Below are positions 1 through 4,709 of a DNA stretch of 5,088 nucleotides, in pieces (position 1 is the first letter of the stretch; the number at the start of each line of letters is the position of its first letter). The stretch comes from an uncultured Planctomycetales bacterium (GTDB lineage: Bacteria > Planctomycetota > Planctomycetia > Isosphaerales > Isosphaeraceae): positions 1 through 5,088 of the forward strand of contig CALKTZ010000052.1 of assembly GCA_937997355.1 (NCBI GenBank), in the 5' to 3' direction. Under the pieces are notes generated by a model. The model ran no database searches, was not told where the DNA came from, and saw only the letters and a program-made list of their open reading frames with translations. The translations under genes were made by a program, and so were the position numbers.

Positions 1-678
1 GCCATCGGCGCCCGCTACAAGGGGCGGCCGGCGGGCATCCTCGGCGATGCCGCCGCGTTCAGCTTCTACCCCTCCAAGAACCTCGGCGGATTCGGCGACG
101 GCGGGATGATGACGACCGACGACCCCCAGCTTGCCCGTCATCTGGGGCGACTCCGGGTCCACGGCATGGAGCCCAAGTATCATCACCATGAAGTCGGCAT
201 CAATTCCCGGCTCGACGCCCTCCAGGCCGCCGTGTTACGCGTCAAGCTCCGCCACCTCGACTCCTGGAGCGAGGGACGCCGCGAGGCCGCCGGGCGCTAT
301 CGCGATCTGCTGAGCGTCCCTTCGCTGCGAGGATTCGTCGACCTCCCGTTCGAGAGCGATGACAGTCACCACGTCTACAACCAGTTCGTCGTGAGGGTCC
401 CCGCGACTCTCCGGAACGAGCTGCGAGACTATCTGACCTCGAAGAAGATCGGGACCGAGATTTACTATCCGATCCCGCTCCACCTCCAGGAATGCTTCAA
501 GACCCTGGGCTACGGCCGAGGAGATTTCCCGCATGCCGAAGCGGCGGCCCGCGAGACCATCGCCCTGCCGATGTTCCCCGAGCTGACCGACGAACAGCAG
601 CGCTATATCGCGGGCTCGATCCAGACGTTCGCCGATTCGCACGCCCACGGCGCGCTCAAGACCGACCGCGCGGCCTGA
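1..678 (+). CDS. DegT/DnrJ/EryC1/StrS family aminotransferase, C-terminal part (5' end outside window)
   Basis: PLP-dependent aminotransferase of the family that aminates keto groups on nucleotide-linked sugars, usually for polysaccharide or glycoconjugate synthesis; cytoplasmic. The reading frame is open from base 1, giving 225 visible residues; full members have about 370-400, so roughly the first 150 are missing. The PLP lysine is K26 in FSFYPSKNLGGFGDGG (codon 76-78). The family signature GINSRLDALQAAVL follows at residues 67-79, preceded by HGMEPKYHHHEV. The C-terminal block EIYYPIPLHLQECF (153-166) and GDFPHAEAAARETIALPMFPEL (174-195) is also typical. It ends at TGA 676-678, just before a strong terminator, so it is the last gene of its transcript. 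The exact sugar substrate cannot be read from this fragment, so no gene symbol is given. The family call is very secure. Confidence 0.96.
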   Translation, partial: AIGARYKGRPAGILGDAAAFSFYPSKNLGGFGDGGMMTTDDPQLARHLGRLRVHGMEPKYHHHEVGINSRLDALQAAVLRVKLRHLDSWSEGRREAAGRYRDLLSVPSLRGFVDLPFESDDSHHVYNQFVVRVPATLRNELRDYLTSKKIGTEIYYPIPLHLQECFKTLGYGRGDFPHAEAAARETIALPMFPELTDEQQRYIAGSIQTFADSHAHGALKTDRAA

Positions 679-712
679 TCTCAATCGTGTACGTCTCGAA
701 TCAGCGGAAATC

Positions 713-761
713 AAAAGGATTCGCGCCGGCCGAGAATGCTCGGAAGGCGCGAATCCTTTTT
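713..761 (+). terminator. Rho-independent terminator, probably bidirectional
   Basis: A perfect 15-bp outer stem pairs 713-727 (AAAAGGATTCGCGCC) with 746-760. Inside it, a 5-bp stem CCGAG/CTCGG (730-734 with 739-743) is capped by AATG, with GG and AA forming a small internal loop. The right arm ends in TTTTT (757-761) and the left arm begins with AAAA, so the structure can terminate transcription from either side. It lies 35 bases after the aminotransferase stop codon. Confidence 0.9.
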
Positions 762-768
762 CCATTGC

Positions 769-797
769 TTGGCAGTTTCGGGGAATCGAGATAACAT
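769..797 (+). promoter_or_regulatory. Candidate sigma-70-type promoter for the antitoxin/toxin unit
   Basis: TTGGCA (769-774, five of six matches to TTGACA) is separated by 17 bases from TAACAT (792-797, four of six matches to TATAAT). It lies directly after the terminator and just ahead of the antitoxin ribosome binding site. Transcription would start near 804, giving a very short leader. This is by eye only; the housekeeping consensus in this lineage may differ. Confidence 0.45.
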
Positions 798-805
798 AGG
801 TGTAC

Positions 806-810
806 AGGAG
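806..810 (+). promoter_or_regulatory. Ribosome binding site (AGGAG) of the antitoxin gene
   Basis: AGGAG lies 10 bases before ATG 821. It decides the start: the in-frame GTG at 800 lies upstream of this site and is therefore unlikely to be used. Confidence 0.65.
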
Positions 811-820
811 ATTCCTTGAC

Positions 821-1096
821 ATGCCCATGCAATTACCCAGCGATCTCGAACGTTCACTCCAGGCCGCCGTCCGCGACGGGCATTTTCCATCGCTCGACGA
901 TGCAATGGCCGAGGCGGCTCGTCTCTTGCTCAGGGAAATTCAACGGGGGCAATTCCCTCCCGGTCCGGGGGGCCGGATATCCTCGGATGACCCCGTGCTG
1001 GGGTGCATGAAACAGGATGCCGAACTCATGGATGGAATCGTCGCCGACGCGTATCGCCTCCGGCAAGAAGACAACTGGCGAGAGATCGGCATTTGA
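821..1096 (+). CDS. ParD-like type II antitoxin (orphaned)
   Basis: A 91-residue protein. The N-terminus MPMQLPSDLERSLQAAVRDG, then FPSLDDAMAEAARLLLREI, has the layout of ribbon-helix-helix antitoxins of the ParD/CopG type: a short beta strand (MQLP) for DNA contact, followed by two helices. The C-terminal part, with DPVLGCMKQDAELMDGIVADAYRLRQ (about residues 55-80) and NWREIGI at the end, is an acidic helix of the kind that wraps around a toxin. Such antitoxins neutralise a partner RNase and repress their own operon. The stop codon TGA 1094-1096 overlaps the TTG start of the following vapC remnant, the coupled arrangement usual for toxin-antitoxin pairs. The toxin is destroyed, so this gene is probably an orphan, possibly still a repressor. 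It appears intact. The assignment rests on motif style and context; the exact antitoxin family is uncertain. Confidence 0.72.
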   Translation: MPMQLPSDLERSLQAAVRDGHFPSLDDAMAEAARLLLREIQRGQFPPGPGGRISSDDPVLGCMKQDAELMDGIVADAYRLRQEDNWREIGI

Positions 1097-1174
1097 AGAA
1101 ATCCCTGATTGATACCGACATCTTTTCCGAAATCACCAAGGCGGTGAATCCGACCATCTCCAGGCATGCCGTCG

Positions 1175-1194
1175 CCTATCGCAAAGCATTCGCC
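1175..1194 (+). repeat. Left copy of the 20-bp direct repeat flanking the insert
   Basis: CCTATCGCAAAGCATTCGCC, inside the vapC coding sequence (residues AYRKAFA). It matches 1473-1492 at 19 of 20 bases (C/T at the 17th), with a 298-base offset. Confidence 0.85.
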
Positions 1195-1260
1195 CGTGCC
1201 TCATGATGGATTCTGGAGTGAAGCTTTGAATTTCTGTCCCGCTCGTCCGGTGAAGGGTGG

Positions 1261-1299
1261 CCGGGGCACAGCGAGCCCGACAGGGCGAGCATGCCCCGG
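1261..1299. repeat. Hairpin-forming inverted repeat inside the insert
   Basis: CCGGGGCA (1261-1268) pairs with TGCCCCGG (1292-1299). Inside, GC/GC, a GA/GA tandem mismatch, and GCCC/GGGC (1275-1278 with 1283-1286) close a GACA loop. The GA/GA mismatch fits tandem sheared G-A pairs, as in folded RNA. No T-tract follows, so it is not a standard terminator. Confidence 0.75.
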
Positions 1300-1394
1300 A
1301 AGTCCGACGATCCCGATAGCCCTGGCCTGGTTCCCCGGGGCACGCCGACGTTTTGCTCCGGCCACCTGGCCGATGCATGCGAAATTTTGAGACC

Positions 1395-1436
1395 TTCGGT
1401 CGCGGGTTTCGGCGGGGTCATGAGACCCGCACCGAA
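1395..1436. repeat. Second hairpin-forming inverted repeat inside the insert
   Basis: TTCGGT (1395-1400) and GCGGGT (1402-1407) pair with ACCCGC (1425-1430) and ACCGAA (1431-1436). This gives 12 base pairs with one bulged C at 1401. A competing small hairpin, GGGTC ATGA GACCC, lies at 1415-1428. Confidence 0.75.
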
Positions 1437-1472
1437 CGAACCAAGGCCGTGCGCAATCCAAGTGTGAACCGC

Positions 1473-1492
1473 CCTATCGCAAAGCATTTGCC
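1473..1492 (+). repeat. Right copy of the 20-bp direct repeat flanking the insert
   Basis: CCTATCGCAAAGCATTTGCC, directly followed by the continuing vapC codons (CYTISAITFME). Since toxin sequence lies to the left of one copy and to the right of the other, the repeat is a duplicated target rather than part of the insert. The single mismatch suggests the event is not very recent. Confidence 0.85.
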
Positions 1493-1583
1493 TGTTACAC
1501 GATCTCGGCCATCACTTTCATGGAGTAGTGGAAGGATATGAGCCCGGCTCGGACTTATAAATAGGGCTTCGACGCGCAAGAAA

Positions 1584-1619
1584 TCTCCTCTCTCCTGGGA
1601 ATTTCAGGAAGAGAGGAGG
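1584..1619 (-). terminator. Terminator of the sigma-factor unit
   Basis: Left arm 1585-1593 pairs with 1610-1618 over nine base pairs of the CTCCTCTCT/AGAGAGGAG type, plus a T-G pair at 1584/1619. An inner CCTG/CAGG stem (1594-1597 with 1605-1608) follows after one bulged A (1609). Read on the minus strand, the stem is followed by ATTTCTT, a moderately T-rich tail. It lies 69 bases past the sigma-factor stop codon. No T-tract follows on the plus side. Confidence 0.65.
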
Positions 1620-1688
1620 AATCATGCATCGGGTTCGATGGTGTTTTCCGCCGGTCAGTCGTGGTGAGGCGGGAGAGGTAAGGAGGGA

Positions 1689-2546
1689 TCAGCAGGCGGC
1701 GGCCATGGCCATGGGGCGAATTTTGGGCATGCGGGTTCGCCCTCGGAGCGGGCTGGGGCGGCACCGGGCATCCTGGGGGGGGCAGTCGGTCGCTTCGGAA
1801 GGGGAGATCGAGCGGAGTTTCGGGCGGTCGCCCCGATTGCGGAGGCGGTTGAAGAGAAGTTCCATCGCCTCGCGATGAATCCTCGCGACGTAGGAGGCGG
1901 AGCAGCTCATGATGGCCGCCACCTCTTCCTGCGTCTTCCCTTCGAGATAAATCAGGCGGCATGTCTTCGCCTGCGAGGGGGACATGGGTCGGAGGTGGAA
2001 CTCGACGGTGTCCACCGCGTCGACTTCGGCCCCGACCGGGAGGTCCGGTGTGAAGCCGATCGGCACCCCGCAATGCTCGGCCTGCATCGGGTTCCCCCAG
2101 GCATCGCGGATCGCCGAGGATTGGAGGTAGCGGGATTTGCCGGCCTTTCGCGCGAAGTCGATGATGGCCCCCACGACCTTGTAGCGGAGGAAGGTCGTGA
2201 ACCGGGTCCCGATGCTCGGGTCGAATGCGCGGGCGGCCTCGACCAGTGCCATGAAGGCGATCGATTCGATTTCATCGCGTTCGACGCGCGTCCTGGCGTA
2301 CAGCCGATGGGCCAGTGTACGCGCCAGCGGGAGATAGCGGGTTGCCAGTTCCTTCTGATCATCCGTGAGCGGGGTCCGTCCGTAATCGGGATTGGCGCGG
2401 TCGGGGAACTCGGCCTGGCGTCTGGCCGACAGCTCCGCGTCCTGGCTCCGTCGTGGGCTCGCATTCGGGTTCGTCTTCGGGAAGAAGTCACTCGCCGGCC
2501 GCGAGAAATCGTCCCGCCGATGTGTTCGGCTCGAGTCCTCGGTCAT
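1689..2546 (-). CDS. Sigma-70 family RNA polymerase sigma factor (regions 2 and 4)
   Basis: A 285-residue alternative sigma factor that would direct RNA polymerase to a set of promoters. Region 2 spans about residues 66-135: ELATRYLPLARTLAHRLY, then VERDEIESIAFMALVEAARAFDP, then RFTTFLRYKVVGAIIDFAR, the core-binding and -10-recognition helices. It resembles the SigB/FliA/WhiG style. Region 4 spans about 187-236: MSPSQAKTCRLIYLEGKTQEEVAAIM, then the recognition helix SASYVARIHREAMELL. The ~50-residue link between them is too short and dissimilar for a normal region 3. The N-terminus (1-60) is polar and probably disordered; the C-terminal tail (237-285) is rich in Arg, Pro and Ser. Start ATG 2544-2546 is set by a strong ribosome binding site. 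It lies 45 bases after a coiled-coil protein gene on the same strand, probably co-transcribed. Target genes are unknown. Confidence 0.9.
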   Translation of the reverse strand: MTEDSSRTHRRDDFSRPASDFFPKTNPNASPRRSQDAELSARRQAEFPDRANPDYGRTPLTDDQKELATRYLPLARTLAHRLYARTRVERDEIESIAFMALVEAARAFDPSIGTRFTTFLRYKVVGAIIDFARKAGKSRYLQSSAIRDAWGNPMQAEHCGVPIGFTPDLPVGAEVDAVDTVEFHLRPMSPSQAKTCRLIYLEGKTQEEVAAIMSCSASYVARIHREAMELLFNRLRNRGDRPKLRSISPSEATDCPPQDARCRPSPLRGRTRMPKIRPMAMAAAC

Positions 2547-2550
2547 GATC

Positions 2551-2557
2551 CACCTCC
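2551..2557 (-). promoter_or_regulatory. Ribosome binding site of the sigma-factor gene
   Basis: GGAGGTG on the minus strand, with six bases between GGAGG and the ATG. Near-perfect complementarity to the 16S tail supports the start at 2546. Confidence 0.8.
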
Positions 2558-2591
2558 GGAAGTCGTGTCGATCTTGGGTGTGAAGGGACGA

Positions 2592-3194
2592 TCAGAGGGA
2601 CACGACCGGGGATCGGAACCGATCCGATCCCGACGGGAGGTTGGAACCCTGGACGGGGTGCCGGCGGAACCGGGCGGAGAATCGCTCGGGGGCTGCGGCC
2701 GCCGAGGTCGCGGGGGCCGTTGACGTCTCAGTCGCCTTCTTCGCCTGAGTCGCGTCCGCCTGGGCGATCAGGTGGACGGCCCGCTTCTGATTGACGTCGA
2801 GCTGCTGGAGGGTTCGGTTGATCTTCTCCTGCTGATAATCCAGATAAGCTTCAACAAATTGACGGTTGCCGTGAATCCCCTCGCGATAAACGAGGCCTCG
2901 GCGACGAAGCTCGCGGACTCGTTCGAGCTCGTGGATGAGTTGAGAATGAGTGCGTTGGGTTTGGATCAGGGCGACGCAGAGTTGAAATGGCGTGAGAGGT
3001 TCGGGGCGGAAAGAATGGGCGGAATTACGTTGGTCGCTGGTTCGTCGAGATCCCGACCGGTTCGAGATGCGGCAATGAGCCGCATGCACGGTCCGGCTTC
3101 GATGCGTTCTGGAGGTGGTGTTACGCGTCTCGACGAAGACATGCGAGGCGACCGGGCTGGCCATCATGCGGTCCTTTCCTTGAGGGTGCGGCAT
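2592..3194 (-). CDS. Hypothetical protein with a coiled-coil-like centre, upstream of the sigma factor
   Basis: A 200-residue frame of no recognised family. Residues 66-150 look like a real folded part: PLTPFQLCVALIQTQRTHSQ, then a charged helix with heptad-like spacing (LIHELERVRELRRRG), HGNRQFVEAYLDYQQEKINR and TLQQLDVNQKRAVHLIAQAD. Codons here look coding (for example CTC GAC GTC AAT CAG AAG CGG GCC GTC CAC CTG). Residues 151-170 are Ala/Thr-rich; the last 30 are basic and polar. Residues 1-65 are Arg/Ser/Thr/His-rich and doubtful, so the start is uncertain: ATG 3194, or the ATG pair at 3167 and 3164, which has AGGAAAGG just upstream. No signal peptide or membrane segment is visible. The gene ends 45 bases before the sigma factor on the same strand, suggesting one transcript. 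A regulatory partner role is only a guess from position. Confidence 0.55.
   Translation of the reverse strand: MPHPQGKDRMMASPVASHVFVETRNTTSRTHRSRTVHAAHCRISNRSGSRRTSDQRNSAHSFRPEPLTPFQLCVALIQTQRTHSQLIHELERVRELRRRGLVYREGIHGNRQFVEAYLDYQQEKINRTLQQLDVNQKRAVHLIAQADATQAKKATETSTAPATSAAAAPERFSARFRRHPVQGSNLPSGSDRFRSPVVSL
3067..3085. repeat. Perfect 7-bp hairpin within the hypothetical gene
   Basis: ATGCGGC (3067-3073) pairs with GCCGCAT (3079-3085) around AATGA. ACCG (3056-3059) can extend it with CGGT (3089-3092) across an unequal internal loop. It lies in the doubtful N-terminal part of the minus-strand hypothetical gene. Confidence 0.6.
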
Positions 3195-3348
3195 CGCGGA
3201 GAATGCTCCCGTCGGCTTGAGAGGAGCTGGAGACTGGCTGATTAGGTATGGATGAATGGGTCGGACTGAAGGGCGAACCGAAGATCGACATCGATCCTCA
3301 TTCGTTGTTGCGAAAACGCAGGAGAACGGCTCTGTGTCTCCCGTAACA

Positions 3349-3378
3349 ACAATATTGCCTAATTAGGGAGAAAGTCAA
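3349..3378 (-). promoter_or_regulatory. Candidate promoter for the hypothetical/sigma unit
   Basis: On the minus strand, TTGACT (3378 to 3373) is followed after 18 bases by TATTGT (3354 to 3349): five and four matches to the sigma-70 boxes. Transcription would begin near 3342, leaving a leader of about 150 bases before 3194. The palindrome 3358-3367 sits in its spacer. Confidence 0.4.
3350..3367. promoter_or_regulatory. Two abutting palindromes, possible operator
   Basis: CAATATTG (3350-3357) and CCTAATTAGG (3358-3367) are both perfect palindromes and directly adjacent. They overlap the -10 box and spacer of the minus-strand promoter candidate, and the first half of the plus-strand one. That is where a dimeric repressor would block transcription. 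No regulator is identified. Confidence 0.4.
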
Positions 3379-3385
3379 GGATAAT
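3355..3385 (+). promoter_or_regulatory. Weak candidate promoter toward mutY
   Basis: TTGCCT (3355-3360) and GATAAT (3380-3385) are separated by 19 bases, longer than ideal. If used, the mutY leader would be about 130 bases. Confidence 0.22.
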
Positions 3386-3520
3386 CCTCCGAGTTTGTGT
3401 AGCTTTCTTTGGCGTTACGTCCTAGATTGTTTCCCTCGCTTACCCAGGTTGTATGGTGCTCTGAGTCAAGTTGACCAAAAAAACCTCAAAATTCTTAAAA
3501 AATGGAAGATAGAGCCTGCT

Positions 3521-4510
3521 ATGACAAAAAAATCATCCGGTTTCGGGAATGATGCGGACGAGTTCTCCCCGGATTCTCAAAATCAAGGGTGTCCTTATTC
3601 AAACAATGAACTTGATACGGGATGGGTGTCCCGAGTTCAGGATAAGCTGGCAACCTGGTTCGAGGGGGCACAGCGTACACTCCCCTGGCGGCAGGATCGC
3701 GATCCGTACCGGATTCTGGTCTCGGAGATGATGTTGGTTCAGACCACGGTGACGGCGGTCGTGCCGTATTTCGAAAGGTTTCTCGCGAGATTCCCGGATG
3801 TGGAGGCTTTGGCGACGGCCGACGAACCCGATGTTCTGAAGCTCTGGGAGGGGCTCGGGTATTACCGGAGGGCGCGTCAGCTTCATGCGGCCGCCCAAAT
3901 GATTGTATCCAAGCATGGTGGCGTGATGCCGATGGATCCGAAACAGATTCGCGAGCTGCCGGGGGTGGGGCGTTACATCGCGGGGGCGATCCTTTCGCAG
4001 GCGTTCGACCTGCCCGAGCCGATCCTGGAAGCGAACAGCCAGCGAGTGCTGGCCCGTCTGATCGGCTGGCGAGGAGAGCAGGGTTCCTCCGAGACGCTCA
4101 GGCGGCTCTGGGGGTGTGCCGAACGGTTAGTGCCTTCGCGGGGAGCCGGGAATTTCAATCAGGCGCTCATGGAGCTGGGGGCTTTGATTTGCACGCCCCG
4201 ATCGCCGAGTTGCCTGATCTGTCCCGTCTCCGAGGAATGCCGGGCACGTCGCGAGGGACTCCAGGATGTGATTCCCACCCTGACGCGTCGCCCCGAGCCC
4301 CTGGCGGCGAGCGAGTCGTCGATCGTCGTGCGACGGGCGGGGCGTTGCCTGATCGTCAAGCGAGGGCCGGGGGGGCTCTGGGAAGGATTCTGGGAATTCC
4401 CGACGATCCACCTGGAGGGGGCCAATCCGGGGAAGCGCCCCACCCGGGACGACACGGATTCAAGATGGTGTCCAGGCGATGACCGGGCTCCGGGTCGAGA
4501 TCGGGCCTGA
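3521..4510 (+). CDS. mutY: A/G-specific adenine glycosylase MutY, frameshifted before its C-terminal domain
   Basis: Base-excision repair enzyme that removes adenine mispaired with 8-oxoguanine. Numbered from ATG 3521: LPWR (54-57); VSEMMLVQTTV with catalytic Glu E69; GLGYYRRARQLHAAA; the helix-hairpin-helix LPGVGRYIAGAI (146-157); PILEANSQRVLARL (168-181); FNQALMELGALIC; and the 4Fe-4S ligands C224, C231, C234 and C240 (C-X6-C-X2-C-X5-C). The NUDIX-like C-terminal domain begins with SSIVVRRAGRCLIVKRGPGG and LWEGFWEFP, but after DDTD (313) this frame runs into about 16 unrelated residues and TGA 4508-4510. Two oddities: the catalytic Asp of ILDGN in E. coli is Glu here (E170), and the first Gln of LQQT is Val. 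ATG 3521 is preferred over TTG 3395 because the family domain starts later and 3395-3520 is compositionally odd. The ribosome binding site is weak (GGAAG at 3504). Confidence 0.93.
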   Translation: MTKKSSGFGNDADEFSPDSQNQGCPYSNNELDTGWVSRVQDKLATWFEGAQRTLPWRQDRDPYRILVSEMMLVQTTVTAVVPYFERFLARFPDVEALATADEPDVLKLWEGLGYYRRARQLHAAAQMIVSKHGGVMPMDPKQIRELPGVGRYIAGAILSQAFDLPEPILEANSQRVLARLIGWRGEQGSSETLRRLWGCAERLVPSRGAGNFNQALMELGALICTPRSPSCLICPVSEECRARREGLQDVIPTLTRRPEPLAASESSIVVRRAGRCLIVKRGPGGLWEGFWEFPTIHLEGANPGKRPTRDDTDSRWCPGDDRAPGRDRA

Positions 4511-4709
4511 AGTGAAGCGGCTGAAGTACACGGTCACCAAGCATCGGGTGACGGTTCATGTGCGGGAGGCCGGAAAGCCTCGGGGGACGGAAACGCCGGG
4601 GCCGTCGCTCGTGGAGATTCGTTGGGTGGATGCAGTTGAGGTTGCCCAGCTTCCGCTGACAGCGCCGGCGAGGCGGATCGCCTCATGGATCGGCAGTCAG
4701 GATGAATAA
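4461..4709 (+). pseudogene. mutY: C-terminal domain of MutY, displaced into another frame
   Basis: From 4461 a different frame reads QDGVQAMTGLRVEIGPEVKR, then LKYTVTKHRVTVHVRE, and ends RWVDAVEVAQLPLTAPARRI and ASWIGSQDE. This is the rest of the MutY 8-oxoG-recognition domain: a gamma-strand pattern with the KHRV segment corresponding to the H-x-F-[ST]-H region of other MutY proteins. Skipping the single T at 4460 joins it to the upstream frame at DDTD, giving a protein of about 395 residues, close to family size. The lesion is thus one extra base or two missing bases between about 4424 and 4470. The fragment could start by itself at ATG 4479, but no good ribosome binding site precedes it and a free C-terminal domain has no known role. 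A sequencing error is possible. Confidence 0.82.

Larger units (their letters stand above)
1195..1472 (+). mobile_element. ~278-bp structured non-coding insert in vapC (possible miniature element)
   Basis: This segment separates two parts of the toxin gene that join naturally at a 20-bp sequence present on both sides (1175-1194 and 1473-1492). It contains no convincing gene. It holds strong inverted repeats: a hairpin at 1261-1299, another at 1395-1436, and a longer-range pair GGTGGCCGG (1256-1264) with CCGGCCACC (1358-1366). Near the ends there is a weak inverted match: TCA then TGGATT at 1201-1212, and AATCCA then TGA at 1455-1467. Size, structure and flanking duplication suit a non-autonomous dispersed element, but no transposase or clean terminal repeats are seen. 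A 20-bp duplication is long for most transposons. Strand is arbitrary. Confidence 0.55.
1093..1536 (+). pseudogene. VapC-like PIN-domain toxin, interrupted and truncated remnant
   Basis: VapC toxins are Mg-dependent RNases of about 130 residues. The N-terminus reads from TTG 1093, overlapping the antitoxin stop: KKSLIDTDIFSEI, with the first PIN acid in LIDTD, then AVAYRKAFA, before a foreign run ARAS and a stop at 1204-1206. The natural continuation lies 298 bases downstream: YRKAFACYTISAITFME (from 1475), in a different frame from the first part. There, TISAITFME matches the strand and helix that carry the second PIN acid (E). A further single-base loss follows: GAG TAG TGG is read as a stop, but with one G restored it becomes EVVEGYE. 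Similarity ends near 1536, so the C-terminal ~90 residues with the remaining catalytic acids are gone. Three independent lesions make activity very unlikely. Confidence 0.8.
3195..3520. other. Divergent intergenic control region
   Basis: This 326-base spacer separates the minus-strand hypothetical/sigma unit from mutY. It is clearly richer in A and T than its surroundings, especially 3340-3520, and holds no convincing gene. An in-frame extension of mutY to TTG 3395 is possible but composition argues against it. It contains candidate promoters on both strands and two abutting palindromes, listed separately. A further weak plus-strand candidate is TTGACC (3471-3476) with TTAAAA about 18 bases on. 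Confidence 0.6.

Noticed and set aside
235..828. A 197-codon minus-strand frame across the aminotransferase
   Set aside because: It mirrors a secure gene and runs through the terminator hairpin; it is antisense to family motifs.
1166..1541. Short plus-strand frames within the vapC insert (1166-1390 and 1353-1541)
   Set aside because: They span hairpins and the insert boundaries, so they cannot be conserved genes of the locus, and the products look like translated repeat sequence.
1875..2723. A 282-codon open frame on the plus strand opposite the sigma factor
   Set aside because: It is the antisense shadow of a clearly recognisable sigma factor, and its product (Gly/Arg/Glu-rich, irregular) matches no family.
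2772..3245. A 157-codon plus-strand frame opposite the hypothetical gene
   Set aside because: It has no recognisable motif or convincing ribosome binding site. The minus-strand frame has better codon choice and a coherent helical pattern.
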